Positions 33,041 through 40,677 of a stretch of 64,000 bases of DNA are shown piece after piece. The DNA is from CAIVAT01 sp037128705 (lineage in GTDB: Bacteria; Bacteroidota; Bacteroidia; Bacteroidales; FEN-979): the NCBI GenBank assembly GCA_037128705.1, contig JBAXVX010000015.1, positions 1 through 64,000 on the forward strand, read 5' to 3'. The notes under the pieces were generated by a model, which worked only from the letters and a program-made list of their open reading frames with translations, was not told the DNA's origin and ran no database searches. The position numbers and the translations under genes are program-made. How positions within the stretch are numbered: the first letter of the stretch is position 1; every line of letters starts with the position of its first letter.

Positions 33041-34516
33041 ATGAATACTGAAAATTATTTTAAAAAGTTCCGTAAACACATCATCGGGCGCGATCAGTTT
33101 TACCAATCGCCCTACGGCAGAAAAAAAATGTTGTATGCCGACTGGATTGCCAGCGGTCGTCTCTATGAGCCCATTGAGGACAAGATGAGTCATTCAATCG
33201 GACCTTTTATCGGGAACACGCATACCGAAACCAGTGAAAACGGCCGATTGATGACCCAGGCATACCAGCAGGCTCATCTTCGGATAAAAAAACATGTCAA
33301 TGCCGGACCCAAGGATGTGATCATCACCACCGGATTCGGGATGACCGCAGCAATCGTCAAGTTTCAGCGACTACTTGGTTTGAAATCCTGCAGCGAATTT
33401 AATGGCCACACCTGCCTGAAGGAGACCGAACGCCCCGTGGTATTCATCACCCACATGGAGCATCATTCAAATCACACTTCATGGTACGAGACTTTTGCCG
33501 ATGTCGTGGTCGTCGAGCCCGGAGCTGACCTGCTGGTCGATCTGAAAAATCTTGAAGCGGCCTTAATAAAATACAAAGAGCGCAAACGCAAGTTCGGTTC
33601 TTTTACCGCCTGCTCAAATGTGACCGGCATCCGAACCCCTTACCATGCAATGGCCCGCTTAATGCATGAATATGGCGGAGTTGCCTTTATTGACTTCGCA
33701 GCGTCAGCTCCTTATGATTCCATCAATATGCATCCGGCTGACCCAAAAGAAAAACTGGATGCGGTGATGTTCTCCCCCCACAAATTTTTAGGTGGCCCGG
33801 GATCGTCGGGTGTACTCATTTTTGATTCTTCCCTGTACGACAACAAAGTGCCTGATCAGCCGGGCGGCGGTACCGTTGACTGGACCAACGCCTGGGGAGA
33901 GTACAAATTCATTGATGATATTGAAATCCGTGAAGACGGTGGAACCCCTGGTTTCCTGCAGGCGATTAAAACGGCGCTTGCTATCGAACTGAAAGACCAG
34001 ATGACCGTGGAAAAAATGCACAGGCGGGAACAATTCATGGTTGAGGTTGCCATGAAAAAACTTCATAAAATCCCTGCGATCCATATCCTGGCTGAAAAAA
34101 TTACCGACCGGCTCGGGATCATCTCCTTTTATGCCGATTCCATCCATTATAACCTGTTTGTGAGGTTGCTGAGCGACAGGTTCGGCATCCAGATGCGGGG
34201 CGGATGTGCCTGCGCAGGAACCTATGGTCACTACCTGCTGAATGTGAGCCACGACAGATCAAAAAAAATCACGGATAAAATCAACACGGGTGACCTTTCT
34301 GAAAAACCGGGGTGGGTCAGGCTTTCGTTACACCCGACCATGACGGATGCGGAACTGAAATTCATCCTGGATGCCATAAAAAAGGTCGTGAAAAATTATA
34401 AAAAGTGGGGATCAGACTATATCTATAATAAGCATACCAATGAGTTCATGCACAAGATTGGGATGACTCACAATGGCAGGATCGAGTCGTGGTTTAAATT
34501 GACAAAAGGGGATTGA
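33041..34516 (+). CDS. Class V aminotransferase-fold PLP enzyme, cysteine-desulfurase-like
   Basis: A 491-residue enzyme of the SufS/CsdA/selenocysteine-lyase branch. The PLP lysine is Lys248 in MFSPHKFLGGPGSSG; IDFAASAPYD supplies the PLP-contacting Asp; the conserved loop RGGCACAGTYGHYLL carries Cys389 and Cys391, in the place of the SufS persulfide cysteine. It is longer than SufS (about 405 residues), with extra sequence before and after this loop. It may liberate sulfur from cysteine, or process another beta-thiol amino acid. Preceded by the NifX-like gene and followed by a cysteine-synthase-like gene. Confidence 0.8.
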   Translation: MNTENYFKKFRKHIIGRDQFYQSPYGRKKMLYADWIASGRLYEPIEDKMSHSIGPFIGNTHTETSENGRLMTQAYQQAHLRIKKHVNAGPKDVIITTGFGMTAAIVKFQRLLGLKSCSEFNGHTCLKETERPVVFITHMEHHSNHTSWYETFADVVVVEPGADLLVDLKNLEAALIKYKERKRKFGSFTACSNVTGIRTPYHAMARLMHEYGGVAFIDFAASAPYDSINMHPADPKEKLDAVMFSPHKFLGGPGSSGVLIFDSSLYDNKVPDQPGGGTVDWTNAWGEYKFIDDIEIREDGGTPGFLQAIKTALAIELKDQMTVEKMHRREQFMVEVAMKKLHKIPAIHILAEKITDRLGIISFYADSIHYNLFVRLLSDRFGIQMRGGCACAGTYGHYLLNVSHDRSKKITDKINTGDLSEKPGWVRLSLHPTMTDAELKFILDAIKKVVKNYKKWGSDYIYNKHTNEFMHKIGMTHNGRIESWFKLTKGD

Positions 34517-34587
34517 GTCCTTCAGTTCCCAACCCGTTTTCGTTGCAAAGTTCGCGGAATGAAACTTTTTCATTGTCGCATTTTTGC

Positions 34588-34596
34588 TATTTTTGC
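34588..34596 (+). promoter_or_regulatory. -7 promoter element of the cysteine-synthase-like gene
   Basis: TATTTTTGC fits TAnnTTTG exactly, 48 bases before the ATG at 34644. Confidence 0.55.
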
Positions 34597-34643
34597 AAGC
34601 GTTAACTGCTTTGAAAATCCTGTCAGCCTTTCAATCAATCAAT

Positions 34644-35741
34644 ATGAATCCCAGAATCAACGACCAATTTAAGCTCCGTTTCATCGATCTGTGGCGGCTT
34701 ATCGGGAACTCTCCCCTTCTTGCCATCAATTTTACCTACAAGGGTGAAAAAAGAGTCCTCTATGCCAAATCGGAACACTATAACGTAACAGGAAGTATCA
34801 AAGACCGCATGGCCCTCTATATTCTTGAGCGGGCCTATTCAGAGAACAAGATCAAGCCTGGCGATACCATTGTGGAGGCAACCAGCGGCAACACCGGAAT
34901 TGCCTTTGCCGCGATCGGAAAGGCATTGGGGCACAATGTACGCATTATTATGCCCGACTGGATGAGCAAGGAACGGGTCGACATCATCAAAAGCCTGGGA
35001 GCCCAGATCATCCCGGTCTCAAAAGAACAGGGTGGTTTTCTGGGGAGCATCCGGATCTCAGAGGAAATTGCACGACAAGAAGCCAATATATTTCTTCCCC
35101 AGCAGTTTTCAAATGATGCGAACGCAGAGGCACATGAAAAAACGACCGGCCCTGAGATCTGGTATCAGCTCCGATACCATGGTATTACCCCTGATGCCTT
35201 TATAGCAGGTGTCGGGACCGGAGGAACTGTCATGGGTGTTGGCCGCTACCTGAAGTCGATGAAGTCCAACATCAAGATACACCCTCTGGAACCAGCCGAA
35301 TCACCCACCATGTCAACCGGTCATAAGGTTGGCTCGCACAGGATCCAGGGGATCAGCGATGAATTCATTCCTGCAATCATAAAACTTGATCAGCTCGACC
35401 ATATTGTTGCAGTGCCTGATGGAGATTCTATCCTCCTGGCGCAGAAACTGGCCCGTCAGCTTGGACTAGCCGTGGGGATCTCCTCCGGAGCCAATTTCCT
35501 TGGAGCCCTCCATATCCAGAATGAAATTGGTCCCGACGCAGCCGTAGTGACTGTTTTTGCCGATTGCAATAAAAAGTACCTGAGCACGGATCTCATGCGT
35601 GAAGAACCCCTGAAGGACCATTATGAATCGCAACATATTGAACTCACCGGCTTTAAAGTATTCAAGCGTGTGTGTGATACCTGCTGTGAAATGGGCCTGT
35701 GTGATGTACGCCCCCTGGACTTTCCATGCAGAAAAGCATAA
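34644..35741 (+). CDS. Cysteine-synthase/CBS-type PLP enzyme with cysteine-rich tail
   Basis: A 365-residue fold-type II PLP enzyme. The PLP lysine is Lys53 in NVTGSIKDRMAL; the substrate loop is TSGNTGIAFA; the phosphate-binding glycine loop is GVGTGGTVMG; GISSGANFLGAL binds the pyridine side. It makes cysteine from O-acetylserine and sulfide, or cystathionine from homocysteine and serine. Unusually, it extends beyond the normal CysK end (about 310) by roughly 40 residues that end in a cluster of five cysteines (344, 347, 348, 353, 362: C-x2-CC-x4-C-x8-C), probably a metal or Fe-S site. The ATG at 34644 follows a promoter that rules out upstream starts. Confidence 0.83.
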   Translation: MNPRINDQFKLRFIDLWRLIGNSPLLAINFTYKGEKRVLYAKSEHYNVTGSIKDRMALYILERAYSENKIKPGDTIVEATSGNTGIAFAAIGKALGHNVRIIMPDWMSKERVDIIKSLGAQIIPVSKEQGGFLGSIRISEEIARQEANIFLPQQFSNDANAEAHEKTTGPEIWYQLRYHGITPDAFIAGVGTGGTVMGVGRYLKSMKSNIKIHPLEPAESPTMSTGHKVGSHRIQGISDEFIPAIIKLDQLDHIVAVPDGDSILLAQKLARQLGLAVGISSGANFLGALHIQNEIGPDAAVVTVFADCNKKYLSTDLMREEPLKDHYESQHIELTGFKVFKRVCDTCCEMGLCDVRPLDFPCRKA

Positions 35742-35774
35742 GGAGCGAAAAAGGAATAATTTTTCAGCCCAACC

Positions 35775-35802
35775 GCAAGTTTTTCTTTTTTTGGTTGTCT
35801 AA
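35775..35802 (+). promoter_or_regulatory. Putative ECF-type promoter upstream of the Cys-rich protein gene
   Basis: GCAAG (35775-35779) and GTCTAA (35797-35802) are spaced 17 bases apart, resembling the -35 AAC-type and -10 CGTCTA elements of ECF sigma factors. No TAnnTTTG box is present here, in contrast to most genes in the window. An ECF sigma gene lies just downstream at 36382, so autoregulation is plausible. The match is short and could be chance. Confidence 0.3.
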
Positions 35803-35840
35803 ATGTAAATCAACCTCATTAACAACAAAAATTAAAAACT

Positions 35841-36308
35841 ATGAAAACCGTGTCCGGAATTTTATTAACACTTGGCTTGGTGCTGTTCCTCGCCGGCACC
35901 TCCTATTCACAGGTTGCCACCACATCCAACCCCTCTAAATCTACCTCAACCCAGGCAGCAGCAGCTCCCGGAAAATTCGTTGATGCCAACACAAATGGCA
36001 TCTGCGATCGTCATGAAGCGAAATGTACCCAGACCCAGGGTAAAAATTTCGTGGATAAAAACGGGGATGGAAAATGCGACAACTGCGGCTCTGCCGGAAA
36101 ATGCAGCGGCTCCGGGTGCGGAAAAGGCAACTGCAGCGGACAGGGATGTGGAAAAGGCAACTGCAGCGGACAGGGATGCGGAAAATCCCAGGGCAAGGGT
36201 AACTGCGGCCAGGGTCAGAACAGCGGAAAAGGCTGCGGACAAGGTCATCAGCACAAGAATGGCTGTAACATGCAGGGAACTCAGCCAGCCACCAAACCAG
36301 GAAAATAA
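35841..36308 (+). CDS. Secreted cysteine/glycine-rich repeat protein
   Basis: A 155-residue protein with a signal peptide (cleavage after TSYSQ). The first part has two calcium-loop-like motifs, DANTNGICD (residues 48-56) and DKNGDGKCD (72-80). The second part is a low-complexity domain of repeated GNCSGQGCGK units. There are 13 cysteines in the mature chain, most in C-x4-C spacing, and several His near the end (GQGHQHKNGC). I do not recognise a family. The composition suggests metal binding outside the inner membrane, which fits the sigma factor and metal-sensor-like genes that follow. Confidence 0.7.
   Translation: MKTVSGILLTLGLVLFLAGTSYSQVATTSNPSKSTSTQAAAAPGKFVDANTNGICDRHEAKCTQTQGKNFVDKNGDGKCDNCGSAGKCSGSGCGKGNCSGQGCGKGNCSGQGCGKSQGKGNCGQGQNSGKGCGQGHQHKNGCNMQGTQPATKPGK
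36126..36185 (+). repeat. Intragenic 30-bp tandem repeat
   Basis: Two copies (36126-36155 and 36156-36185) differ at one base (TGT/TGC) and each encodes GNCSGQGCGK. Partial, diverged units flank them, so the Cys-rich domain seems to have grown by in-frame duplication. Confidence 0.85.
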
Positions 36309-36317
36309 GTACTAACA

Positions 36318-36370
36318 AAACAGGAAGCCAGCGTTTGCCTTAAGCAGGCAAATTCTGGCTTTTCCTGTTT
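36318..36370 (+). terminator. Long imperfect hairpin before the ECF sigma gene
   Basis: Three helical blocks pair in order: AAACAGGAA with TTCCTGTTT (9 bp), GCCAG with CTGGC (5 bp) and TTTGCCT with AGGCAAA (7 bp), around loop TAAGC. The hairpin ends 11 bases before the sigma-factor ATG and has no long T tract after it. It may terminate the Cys-rich gene transcript partially, or control sigma translation. Confidence 0.65.
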
Positions 36371-36381
36371 GATGAGAAAGA

Positions 36382-36963
36382 ATGACTGACCCGGAATTGA
36401 TTCAAGGAGTCCTACGGCGTGATCGCAATGCCTTTCAGTACCTGGTAAATCATTATCAGAAACAGGTAATTAAAACGGCATTTTATTTCCTGGGTAATAT
36501 GGAAGATGCTGAAGATTTATCGCAGGAGATTTTTCTGGATATCATTTATTCCATGAAATCGTTCAAAAACTCTTCCACCCTTTCCACCTGGATTTACAGG
36601 ATCACCGTTAACAAATCACTGAACCAGGTAAAAAAGAACCGGAGGAAAGGGATTGCAGTGAGACTTGAATCGCTGTTCAGGCATCCGTTCGAAACAGGGC
36701 ACCGCCGGGAGACTGAACCATCGGCTGCCGGCGACCATTATGAAGAAAAGGAAAAACGGGAGCTGATGCATGCGGCCATCAGGCGGCTTCCCGAGAACCA
36801 GCGCATCGCTTTTGTCCTGAACAAATTTGACGACCAGTCCTATAAACAAATCGCCGGGATCATGGGCGTCGGGTTGCCGGCCGTTGAATCCCTGATCCAC
36901 CGGGCAAAGCTGAACCTTCAAAAGCATTTGCTGCCGCAATTTTCAGAATACCAAAAAAGCTGA
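36382..36963 (+). CDS. ECF-family RNA polymerase sigma factor
   Basis: A 193-residue sigma-70 factor with region 2 (YLVNHYQKQVIKTAFYFLG and the LSQEIFLDI stretch) and region 4 (LPENQRIAFVLNKFDDQSYKQIAGIMGVGLPAVESLIHRAK), joined by a short linker. ECF factors of this length direct RNA polymerase to envelope or metal stress genes and are held by an anti-sigma protein, here the next gene (2-base gap). Preceded by a stable hairpin and the secreted Cys-rich protein gene. Confidence 0.92.
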   Translation: MTDPELIQGVLRRDRNAFQYLVNHYQKQVIKTAFYFLGNMEDAEDLSQEIFLDIIYSMKSFKNSSTLSTWIYRITVNKSLNQVKKNRRKGIAVRLESLFRHPFETGHRRETEPSAAGDHYEEKEKRELMHAAIRRLPENQRIAFVLNKFDDQSYKQIAGIMGVGLPAVESLIHRAKLNLQKHLLPQFSEYQKS

Positions 36964-36965
36964 CC

Positions 36966-37415
36966 ATGAACTGTAAATTTTTCAGTAAACATCTTTTCGC
37001 TTATCATGAAGGCACATTGCCTGAAGCGTTCCGACCATCGTTCGAAGAACACCTTATCTCCTGCGATTCCTGCATGAAACTGAATACCAGGTACAACATT
37101 TTAGATGAACTTATCGAGGGCGAAAAAAGTGTCGAATCATCCCCATTTGCATCGACACGCATCCTGCAGCGGATCACTGAAGAATTTGAACCTTCGCGGG
37201 CCATCCATGCCCAGGTTTGGGTCCGGGTCATTCAACCCGTCGCTATAGCCATCGCCCTTGTGGTCGGAATACTGATCGGATTGTTTACGGCCAGAACCGG
37301 GAATACGCAGGCACCACAACTTGTAAACAAAACAGATCATATTCAGTTTCTTAAATCTGATCTCTATATTTCCGAATTTACAGATGAAGACAAAGTCCTG
37401 GATCTAAATAAATAA
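36966..37415 (+). CDS. Anti-sigma factor with zinc-finger-like N-terminus
   Basis: A 149-residue single-pass membrane protein. The cytoplasmic N-terminus has the zf-HC2-type pattern (FAYHEGTLPEAFRPSFEEHL then SCDSC, i.e. H-x3-C-x2-C at about residues 29-36). A transmembrane helix spans about 89-109 (VIQPVAIAIALVVGILIGLF). The periplasmic tail is about 40 residues. It should bind and inactivate the sigma factor encoded 2 bases upstream. Next gene is 4 bases downstream, so the three act as one unit. Confidence 0.85.
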   Translation: MNCKFFSKHLFAYHEGTLPEAFRPSFEEHLISCDSCMKLNTRYNILDELIEGEKSVESSPFASTRILQRITEEFEPSRAIHAQVWVRVIQPVAIAIALVVGILIGLFTARTGNTQAPQLVNKTDHIQFLKSDLYISEFTDEDKVLDLNK

Positions 37416-37419
37416 AAAC

Positions 37420-37950
37420 ATGAACTTTTTTCACAAAAACCGTATCCTCTCCTGGCTGCTGATTGTACTGATTGTAATCAATGTTTCGGCACTGGCCAGC
37501 TTTTTCCTGTTTTCCCGCAAAACATCCCCTGCCACCTGTTGTCCAACAGATGGGAAGCAGGCTCATTCCTTCTGCAGTGAACTGCGATTGTCGGCCAAGC
37601 AAACTTCACAGGTGGACTCCATTAATCAAAATTACAAGCTCAATGCCGGGCCCATCGTGGCTGCCATAAAAAACACAAGGAGTGCCATCCTGAATGAACT
37701 GGAAAAGGAAACTCCTGATACCAGCACGCTGAACAAACTCACTGATGAACTTTCTGTCATGCAAAAGAGGGTTCAGCAGGAAAATATCAGGCAGTATTTA
37801 AAATTAAAAAACGTCTGTGACCTGGAACAGGCACAACGATTATCAGCTTTATACAGGGATTTGTACGGATGTCCGATGAAAGGCAACGCCATGCGGCATC
37901 AATACCGCCACAGACAGGGGAATTCAAAGACCGGGGCCAGTTGTGAATGA
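37420..37950 (+). CDS. Spy/CnrX-like periplasmic metal-sensor protein
   Basis: A 176-residue protein with an N-terminal membrane anchor (about 9-32), then a mature helical domain resembling the Spy/CpxP/CnrX heavy-metal-resistance fold: LRLSAKQTSQVDSINQNY, then a helical hairpin with LNELEKETPDTSTLNKL, and a long helix VMQKRVQQENIRQYLKLK. It carries CC at 40-41, further Cys at 52, 133 and 151, and a C-terminal tail rich in His, Arg and Gln (MRHQYRHRQ). In cnrYXH-type systems the equivalent protein senses Ni or Co and releases the sigma factor from its anti-sigma. The ligand here is unknown. Confidence 0.78.
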   Translation: MNFFHKNRILSWLLIVLIVINVSALASFFLFSRKTSPATCCPTDGKQAHSFCSELRLSAKQTSQVDSINQNYKLNAGPIVAAIKNTRSAILNELEKETPDTSTLNKLTDELSVMQKRVQQENIRQYLKLKNVCDLEQAQRLSALYRDLYGCPMKGNAMRHQYRHRQGNSKTGASCE

Positions 37951-38217
37951 TCAGGCCTGTTTTTCCTTCTTGACCTTCTTCTCTTTCTTTACCTTCTTCT
38001 CTTTTTTCGGCTTTCTGCTTTTGTTCTTTTTGCAGGTACACCGGTCGTCGGTCATTGCCTTCAGCAGATCGATCTCTTTTTCGTGCAGTTCGATGAGATG
38101 GTCAATCTTTTTTTCCAGCAAATTGGTATCAGCAAAGAATTGCTTATCACATGTATTTGTTTCGATGTCCTTTAATACCTTGAGCATCTGTTCAAGAATC
38201 ACTTCACGTTCGGCCAT
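37951..38217 (-). CDS. Small cytoplasmic protein with Lys-rich tail
   Basis: An 88-residue protein. The N-terminal 57 residues look like a helical coiled coil (ILEQMLKVLKDIETNTC and EKKIDHLIELHEKEIDLLK). Then come a CTCKKNK segment and a Lys/Glu repeat tail (KPKKEKKVKKEKKVKKEK). I do not recognise a family. The opposite strand is open in this region but translates to a Phe/Ser-rich low-complexity chain. The coiled coil and an ATG after a near-consensus -7 box favour the minus strand. Its stop abuts that of the Spy-like gene (TGA|TCA). Confidence 0.55.
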   Translation of the reverse strand: MAEREVILEQMLKVLKDIETNTCDKQFFADTNLLEKKIDHLIELHEKEIDLLKAMTDDRCTCKKNKSRKPKKEKKVKKEKKVKKEKQA

Positions 38218-38286
38218 AATATAATTATTTATTCAAATGTACAAAGTTTAATCCTTCATTCAAACTTTCTGAATTTTTTTTTATTC

Positions 38287-38295
38287 TACCTTTGC
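38287..38295 (+). promoter_or_regulatory. -7 promoter element of tatC
   Basis: TACCTTTGC fits TAnnTTTG exactly, 17 bases before the tatC ATG, so the leader is only about 12 bases. Confidence 0.55.
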
Positions 38296-38312
38296 CTTCA
38301 TAAAGCAACCGA

Positions 38313-39146
38313 ATGAAAGAATCCTATTCAGCAGAGCCGGAAGAGAAAAAGGAGATGACCTTTTGGGAACACCTTGACGAATTGCGGGGCACCCTGTGGA
38401 GAGTTCTCATTGCCATCCTGGTCACCTCCATTGTCGCCTTTGTCTTTAAGGACGTGCTGTTTGATGACATTATCCTTGCACCGAAGTCGAAAAACTTCAT
38501 TACCTACCGTCTTCTCTGTCAACTCGGAAACTGGCTTTCACTGCCCTCCCTTTGCATCGATCCATCACAATTCCAGCTCATCAACATCAGCCTTGCCGGG
38601 CAGTTCACCTCCCATATGAATATCTCGCTGGTAGCCGGGCTGATCATCGCCCTTCCCTATGTCCTCTGGGAATTTTGGCGGTTTGTCAAGCCAGGGCTGA
38701 ATGAACAGGAGATCAGAAGTTCAAGGGGGGCCGTAAGTGTAATCACCATTTTATTCATCCTGGGTGTATTGTTCAGTTACTTCATGGTGGCCCCGATGAT
38801 GATCAACTTTCTGGGCGGGTATGTGGTTAGTTCGACCGTTTCAAACCAGATTGCGCTGACTTCCTACGTCAGTTCCATCACCCTGATGACACTGCTGATG
38901 GGTCTGTTGTTCGAACTTCCGGTCCTGATCCTGTTTCTGACGAAGATTGGCATCATCACACCAAAACACCTGAAGAAATACCGGAAACACACCCTGATCG
39001 GCATCCTGATCCTTGCGGGGATAATCACCCCCAGCCCGGATATTTTCAGCCAGGTGATCGTTGCGGTTCCATTGTACGCCCTGTTTGAGCTGAGCCTTTT
39101 CATTTCATCCCGTATGTACAGGAAAAAACAGGAGCTGGCCGGATAA
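38313..39146 (+). CDS. tatC: Sec-independent protein translocase TatC
   Basis: A 277-residue polytopic protein, the twin-arginine signal receptor. The N-terminus has the conserved MTFWEHLDELRGTLWRVL (E-HL-ELR), and the loop before helix 3 has LPYVLWEFWRFVKPGLNEQE. Six membrane helices are apparent, with TPSPDIFSQ near the end corresponding to the last periplasmic loop. The insert between helices 1 and 2 (about 55-95) is longer than in E. coli TatC. tatA lies separately at 28403. Confidence 0.95.
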   Translation: MKESYSAEPEEKKEMTFWEHLDELRGTLWRVLIAILVTSIVAFVFKDVLFDDIILAPKSKNFITYRLLCQLGNWLSLPSLCIDPSQFQLINISLAGQFTSHMNISLVAGLIIALPYVLWEFWRFVKPGLNEQEIRSSRGAVSVITILFILGVLFSYFMVAPMMINFLGGYVVSSTVSNQIALTSYVSSITLMTLLMGLLFELPVLILFLTKIGIITPKHLKKYRKHTLIGILILAGIITPSPDIFSQVIVAVPLYALFELSLFISSRMYRKKQELAG

Positions 39147-39222
39147 TTTTCCGGGACCTGCTGTTGTAACCTTTCAAAAAAATCACCGTCTAAACCCCAA
39201 AATCAACAAAATCTTTCAGATA

Positions 39223-39726
39223 ATGGAACCAAAACGCCTATACCGCAGCATCACAGACCGTAAATTTGCCGGCGTTGCCGGTGGTCTTGCAGAATATTTT
39301 GTGATGGACCCTTTGCTCATCCGTCTCGCCTTTGTCATTCTTACCCTTGCAGGGGGCGGAGGCTTCCTGATCTATCTTGTTTTTTGGATCGTCACACCTG
39401 AAAATCCGGTGAGGGTCAATCCTGCCATGAATCAACCCAACCAGAATGCTCAGCAACCCACAACGGAGAACCCCGGCAACACCACTGAACCGCCAACGAC
39501 CGAAACAAATGCCACATCAACACCGGCACCACAAACCAAAGAACGGAATAAAGGAAGTTTGATCGGAGGTCTCGTTCTCATCACGCTGGGGTCTCTTTTT
39601 CTCGCCGATGAACTTATTCCACAGGTTAATTTCGGCGACCTGTGGCCCGTCATTCTCATTGTAATCGGCGTGGGATTGCTGTTGAATGCAATCACCAAAA
39701 GAAATCGTAACACAAACCAATACTAA
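39223..39726 (+). CDS. PspC-domain envelope stress protein
   Basis: A 167-residue protein. The N-terminal PspC domain has RLYRSITDRKFAGVAGGLAEY and a helix AFVILTLAGGGGFLIYLVFWIV. A Thr/Asn/Pro-rich linker (about 68-105) leads to a second membrane pair with GGLVLITLGSLFLADEL and LWPVILIVIGVGLLL, like the LiaI/DUF5668 module. PspC proteins take part in membrane stress sensing. The downstream LiaF-like gene is 12 bases away, a common PspC-LiaF pairing. Confidence 0.88.
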   Translation: MEPKRLYRSITDRKFAGVAGGLAEYFVMDPLLIRLAFVILTLAGGGGFLIYLVFWIVTPENPVRVNPAMNQPNQNAQQPTTENPGNTTEPPTTETNATSTPAPQTKERNKGSLIGGLVLITLGSLFLADELIPQVNFGDLWPVILIVIGVGLLLNAITKRNRNTNQY

Positions 39727-39738
39727 AATCCTGCACCA

Positions 39739-40677
39739 ATGAAATACCGTCATGTCTTTTGGGCTTTTATCCTGATTGCAATCGGGATATTGTTTATGCT
39801 GAATAATTTTGGGGTGCTTGAATTTGGTTTTCGCACCCTCTGGAGCCTGTGGCCTTTGATCCTTATCCTGTGGGGGATTTCCATCCTTCCTATTAAAGAT
39901 GGGATAAAAATCGCCGCCCTGGCTGTCGTCCTGGCGCTGACTGTCATATTCTTCAACAGGATATCTGAACGTTCATCCTGGTTTCATTTTCATAATTTCC
40001 GGGGCTTTTCCGACAAGGACTGGGAAGATGATGAAGATTCAACCACCACCTATAATTATCAGCCACAGAATCTGAGTGTTCCTTACGACTCGCTGACCGG
40101 CAGGGGTGAATTGCGCCTGGATGCTGCTGCAGGCAACTTTGAACTTCAAGGGATTACCTCCGATTTTCTTACATTCAACAAAACAGGTGATATCGGGAAC
40201 TACTCACTGACAACAACCAGTGAAGGGAACAAGAAAAAGATCAACCTGTCAATGGAAAAATCGGGGATCCGCCATTCGGTGAATGAGAACAAGGTTGAGA
40301 TCAAACTCAACGACAAACCCTCCTGGAATCTCGATTTTGATATCGGAGCTGCTGAAATCCTGATGGATCTGAGGGATTATAAAATTGATACGACAACCAT
40401 TGATGCCGGTGCCTCCTCCCTTGATATCAAAATCGGTGACAAGAGCCCGCTTACCGTAATGACCTTCAATGCAGGTGCCTCCTCCATCAAAGTTGAAATC
40501 CCAAAAGAATCGGGATGCCAGATCAAATCCGAATCATTCATGATCAGCAAGGAATTCGAAGGATTCACCAAAAAGGGAGAAGGGATATATCAGACGGCCA
40601 ACTTCTCAACCGGTAAAAATAAAATATACCTGACCGTGAAGACGGCCATCTCCAAAATTGAGATCACCCGTTACTGA
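39739..40677 (+). CDS. LiaF-like protein with N-terminal helices and toast-rack domain
   Basis: A 312-residue protein. Three to four N-terminal membrane helices (residues 7-75, with AFILIAIGILFMLNNFGVLEF and LWSLWPLILILWGISIL) form the DUF5668 type. From about residue 115 to the end lies a repetitive beta domain with GRGELRLDAAAGNFELQG, IDAGASSLDIKIGD and FNAGASSIKVEIPKESG, like the DUF4097/LiaF 'toast rack' adhesin-like solenoid. It probably acts with the PspC protein in an envelope stress response. Its stop abuts that of the convergent hydrolase (TGA|TTA). Confidence 0.83.
   Translation: MKYRHVFWAFILIAIGILFMLNNFGVLEFGFRTLWSLWPLILILWGISILPIKDGIKIAALAVVLALTVIFFNRISERSSWFHFHNFRGFSDKDWEDDEDSTTTYNYQPQNLSVPYDSLTGRGELRLDAAAGNFELQGITSDFLTFNKTGDIGNYSLTTTSEGNKKKINLSMEKSGIRHSVNENKVEIKLNDKPSWNLDFDIGAAEILMDLRDYKIDTTTIDAGASSLDIKIGDKSPLTVMTFNAGASSIKVEIPKESGCQIKSESFMISKEFEGFTKKGEGIYQTANFSTGKNKIYLTVKTAISKIEITRY

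Noticed and set aside
37943..38224. Plus-strand gene opposite the Lys-rich protein
   Set aside because: Its translation is a Phe/Ser-rich low-complexity mirror of the Lys/Glu repeats, and it overlaps the Spy-like gene end.
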